Of a stretch of DNA of 34,316 bases, positions 31,836 through 34,316 are shown piece after piece; position 1 is the stretch's first letter; each line of letters starts with the position of its first letter. This stretch comes from JAGXLC01 sp046545795 (lineage in GTDB: Bacteria > Bacteroidota > Bacteroidia > Bacteroidales > UBA12077), in NCBI GenBank assembly GCA_046545795.1, contig JBKGZD010000008.1, positions 1 through 34,316 of the forward strand. Direction: 5' to 3'. The notes under the pieces were generated by a model. The model saw only the letters and a program-made list of their open reading frames with translations. It searched no databases and had not been told where the DNA came from. Position numbers and translations under genes: made by a program.

Positions 31836-34226
31836 ATGACAATAAAATATAACACAAAAAGCAAAGTTGAAGAATATTTCAGCCAGAAAAACCACCTCAG
31901 TAAACAGAATGAAAAACACTGGAATATCCCGGTGATAATGGTGGATAATTATGTAGAACTTGGGCAGCTCACAGCATTGAGATTTCTGGAGTGGGTCGCT
32001 TTAAATCCCGGGGGAGTTGTTGCACTCCCCACAGGCAAGACACCAGAATTTTTTATAAAATGGATGGAGTACTACCTGGAAAACTGGAATAAGGAGACCA
32101 ATAACGGTATGCTGGCAGAAATCGGTTTGGACCCTTTAAAAAAGCCTGATTTTCGATCTTTACACTTTTTCCAGCTTGACGAATTTTTCCCAATGAACCC
32201 TGAACACGAGCGATCTTTCTATCATTTCGTCCAAAACTTTTATATAAACAAATTTGGATTTGACCCGGAAAAGACTCATCTTATTGATACTTATAATCTT
32301 TCCAGGAGCCAGAAAAAATTGTTAAACTACCATAACAACCTGGATGAAATCTTCAAAGACGATCCTGTCAACCTGGATTTAAGAAGTGAAAAGCCCAGCT
32401 CGGGCATTCAAAAGCTTAGAAAAAAAACAATTGAACTATACGACGAATTTTGCAGAACATACGAAGAAAAAATAAGGGAAATGGGCGGCATCGGTTTTTT
32501 CCTGGGAGGAATAGGCCCTGATGGACACATTGCATTCAACATAAGAGGCTCAAGCCATTATTCACCCACCCGCCTTACCAGTATTAATTATGAAACACAG
32601 GCTGCTGCAGCAACTGATTTGGGAGGAATTGAACTGGTAAAAAAGAAAGCAGTAATAACAATGGGACTTGAAACAATAACTTACAACCCCGATACAGTTG
32701 CAATAATACTAGCAGCCGGACAAACCAAATCGAAAGTGGTTGCAGACGCAATTGAAAAAGCACCCTCACTGCAATATCCTGGCACATGCCTGCAAAAACT
32801 GAATCAGAGCAGGTTTTTCATAACAAATAGTGCCACTCAGGCCCTGACTTTATCTGATGAAACAATCATCAATCTCCATAAAAAGAATCTGACTCATAAA
32901 AATATTGTTGAAGATTTGGTAATTAGTGGTTCAAACAAGGCCGGCATATCATTAAACCAGGCAATGAGCGATGAGAAGAAAATCAACAAAATCAAGGAAT
33001 GGCAGTTAGCTGGGAAATTAGTCAATAAAAATCCGAAAGAAGTCATAGAAGAGAATTATAATAAACTGGTGAATAAAATTGAAAATAGCCTGAAAATACC
33101 TGATAATAAATGTATCCTGCATACCGCACCTCATCATGACGATATTGAGCTGGCATATTTCCCATTTCTTCATCATTTAGTTCGTTCTACAAATAACAAA
33201 AACTATTTCACTTATTGTACCAGTGGATTTACGGCAGTAACCAATTTTTACGTAGAAGACAGCCTTGAAGATGTGCTGCGTTTCCTTGAGAATGAAACTA
33301 TGCAAAAGCACTTTCAAATAGACAAATTAAAAGATCCAAATAATGGACAATCAGATATTACGGGTTATTTGAGAGGAATATCTAAACAGGAGCCTGAACA
33401 GCAAAAATTGTACAAATCTGCAAGAATATCCCGTTGGCTGTTCCACCAAAAAAACCTGAAAAACTTTGTTGAACTTACAGAGTACATCAGAAATATACTT
33501 GAAGTTCTGTCTTCTGTTGAACCCGGCAGGAAATCTCCAGAAATCATACAACAAATAAAAAGCAGGCTAAGGGAATTTGAGGCGGAATTAGCTTGGGCAC
33601 ATTTCGGAATAGAAAAAGACCAGGTTTTCCATCTCAATCTTGGATTCTATTCTGAAGACATATTCCCTCAACATCCTAATTTTGAAGAAGATGTCAAACC
33701 ACTGCTGGATTTGTTCGAAAAACTTCATCCAACAATAATCACTCTGGCACTGGACCCGGAAGGAAGCGGGCCGGACACCCATTATAAAACTCTTATCGCC
33801 TTATCAGAGGCAATAGATTTGTATGTTAAGAACAACCCGGACATTAACCTGCGTATATGGGGATACAGAAATGTATGGACCCGGTTTAAACCTTCAGAAG
33901 CAGATAAAATAATCCCAGTATCACTAAATTCTTTTGCCACACTCCACAATATGTTTAATAGTTGTTTCATAAGCCAAAAATCAGCTTCATTCCCAAGCTA
34001 TGAAATTGACGGAACATTTAGCGAGTTAGCCCAAAAAATATGGGTAGAACAACACGATCAAATAACCCATTTAATTGGACAGGATTATTTTTACCAAAAC
34101 CCTAATCCATTGCTAAGAAGAGCTTATGGAACTATCTACCTGAAAGATATGTCCTATTCTGATTTCTCAGAGACAATTAGAGAAATAAAAAGGCTGTTAA
34201 AAACCAAAAAACTTATGGATAAATAG
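31836..34226 (+). CDS. NagB-like deaminase fused to a PIG-L/LmbE-type deacetylase
   Basis: This 796-residue cytoplasmic fusion joins two enzyme domains. The N-terminal part (about 25-350) is glucosamine-6-phosphate deaminase-like: ALPTGKTPEF, FFQLDEFFP with D115, and GIGPDGHIAFN with D229 and H231. The residue matching the third member of the NagB catalytic group, Glu in NEP, is Ile (I236). The C-terminal part (about 425-700) is of the LmbE/PIG-L zinc deacetylase type: TAPHHDDIE with H433, D435 and D436, and GSGPDTHYK with the later zinc-type H649. Related two-domain proteins are known in Bacteroidota (for example BT_0258). With no nagA in the window, the C-terminal half could remove acetyl from GlcNAc-6-P before deamination. 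A GAGAGG ribosome site precedes the start; ROK2 ends 20 bp upstream. Confidence 0.8.
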   Translation: MTIKYNTKSKVEEYFSQKNHLSKQNEKHWNIPVIMVDNYVELGQLTALRFLEWVALNPGGVVALPTGKTPEFFIKWMEYYLENWNKETNNGMLAEIGLDPLKKPDFRSLHFFQLDEFFPMNPEHERSFYHFVQNFYINKFGFDPEKTHLIDTYNLSRSQKKLLNYHNNLDEIFKDDPVNLDLRSEKPSSGIQKLRKKTIELYDEFCRTYEEKIREMGGIGFFLGGIGPDGHIAFNIRGSSHYSPTRLTSINYETQAAAATDLGGIELVKKKAVITMGLETITYNPDTVAIILAAGQTKSKVVADAIEKAPSLQYPGTCLQKLNQSRFFITNSATQALTLSDETIINLHKKNLTHKNIVEDLVISGSNKAGISLNQAMSDEKKINKIKEWQLAGKLVNKNPKEVIEENYNKLVNKIENSLKIPDNKCILHTAPHHDDIELAYFPFLHHLVRSTNNKNYFTYCTSGFTAVTNFYVEDSLEDVLRFLENETMQKHFQIDKLKDPNNGQSDITGYLRGISKQEPEQQKLYKSARISRWLFHQKNLKNFVELTEYIRNILEVLSSVEPGRKSPEIIQQIKSRLREFEAELAWAHFGIEKDQVFHLNLGFYSEDIFPQHPNFEEDVKPLLDLFEKLHPTIITLALDPEGSGPDTHYKTLIALSEAIDLYVKNNPDINLRIWGYRNVWTRFKPSEADKIIPVSLNSFATLHNMFNSCFISQKSASFPSYEIDGTFSELAQKIWVEQHDQITHLIGQDYFYQNPNPLLRRAYGTIYLKDMSYSDFSETIREIKRLLKTKKLMDK

Positions 34227-34316
34227 ACGTTCTTTAAACATCTGAATTTTAATAAAAAAAGAAACCATTTTTCTCATAATAGAAACAATATTTTAAGTAG
34301 ATTGAAGTTTAAAATT

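Overview
The window comes from a Bacteroidota genome, most likely an anaerobic member of the Bacteroidales/Marinilabiliales type; no genus can be assigned from the sequence. The signs are a SusC/SusD pair, acidic surface-type lipoprotein signals, AT-rich DNA, few strong Shine-Dalgarno sites, a TAnnTTTG-type promoter, and a ferredoxin-linked redox pair typical of anaerobes. No rRNA, tRNA, transposase, phage gene or CRISPR array was seen.

Left end (1-4.3 kb, mostly housekeeping): an array of 7-bp repeats, a small four-helix-bundle gene set among more heptad repeats, an iron-sulfur/GltD-like flavoprotein paired with a dihydroorotate-dehydrogenase-like protein, a two-way terminator, and an OsmC-family protein on the minus strand.

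Main part (4.35-30.3 kb, all minus strand, read right to left): a polysaccharide utilization locus (PUL) of 16 genes. The order is ROK regulator, SusC, SusD, surface glycan-binding lipoprotein, a hairpin attenuator, two GHL10-type lipoprotein hydrolases, a 12-14-segment membrane transporter, a HyuA-like ATPase, a short degenerate flavoprotein, NanE, an FAD oxidoreductase, an alpha-phosphohexomutase, a large HAD protein, a GH38-like protein, a GH94 phosphorylase and an SGNH esterase. Gaps are mostly below 130 bp, with some overlaps. The regulator gene lies directly in front of susC (5-11 bp), so the locus may be transcribed from the regulator's own promoter.

Right end (30.3-34.3 kb, plus strand): a divergent second ROK regulator, then a large fusion of a NagB-like (glucosamine-6-phosphate deaminase) domain and a PIG-L/LmbE-type deacetylase domain. 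The 334-bp region between the two regulators carries operator-like symmetric sequences and a promoter.

Inferred working model: surface lipoproteins bind and cut a glycan, SusCD imports the pieces, and the second GHL10 enzyme trims them. Inside the cell GH94 phosphorolyses a disaccharide to an alpha-sugar-1-phosphate, the phosphohexomutase makes the 6-phosphate, NanE links ManNAc-6-P to GlcNAc-6-P, and the NagB/PIG-L fusion deacetylates and deaminates it into glycolysis. The substrate is therefore probably rich in N-acetylhexosamine (GlcNAc and/or ManNAc), but it cannot be named. Parts that do not fit a known pathway are the flavoproteins, the HyuA-like ATPase without a HyuB, the transporter, and a GH38 homologue lacking its catalytic nucleophile. 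Together they suggest an undescribed modification step on the sugar.
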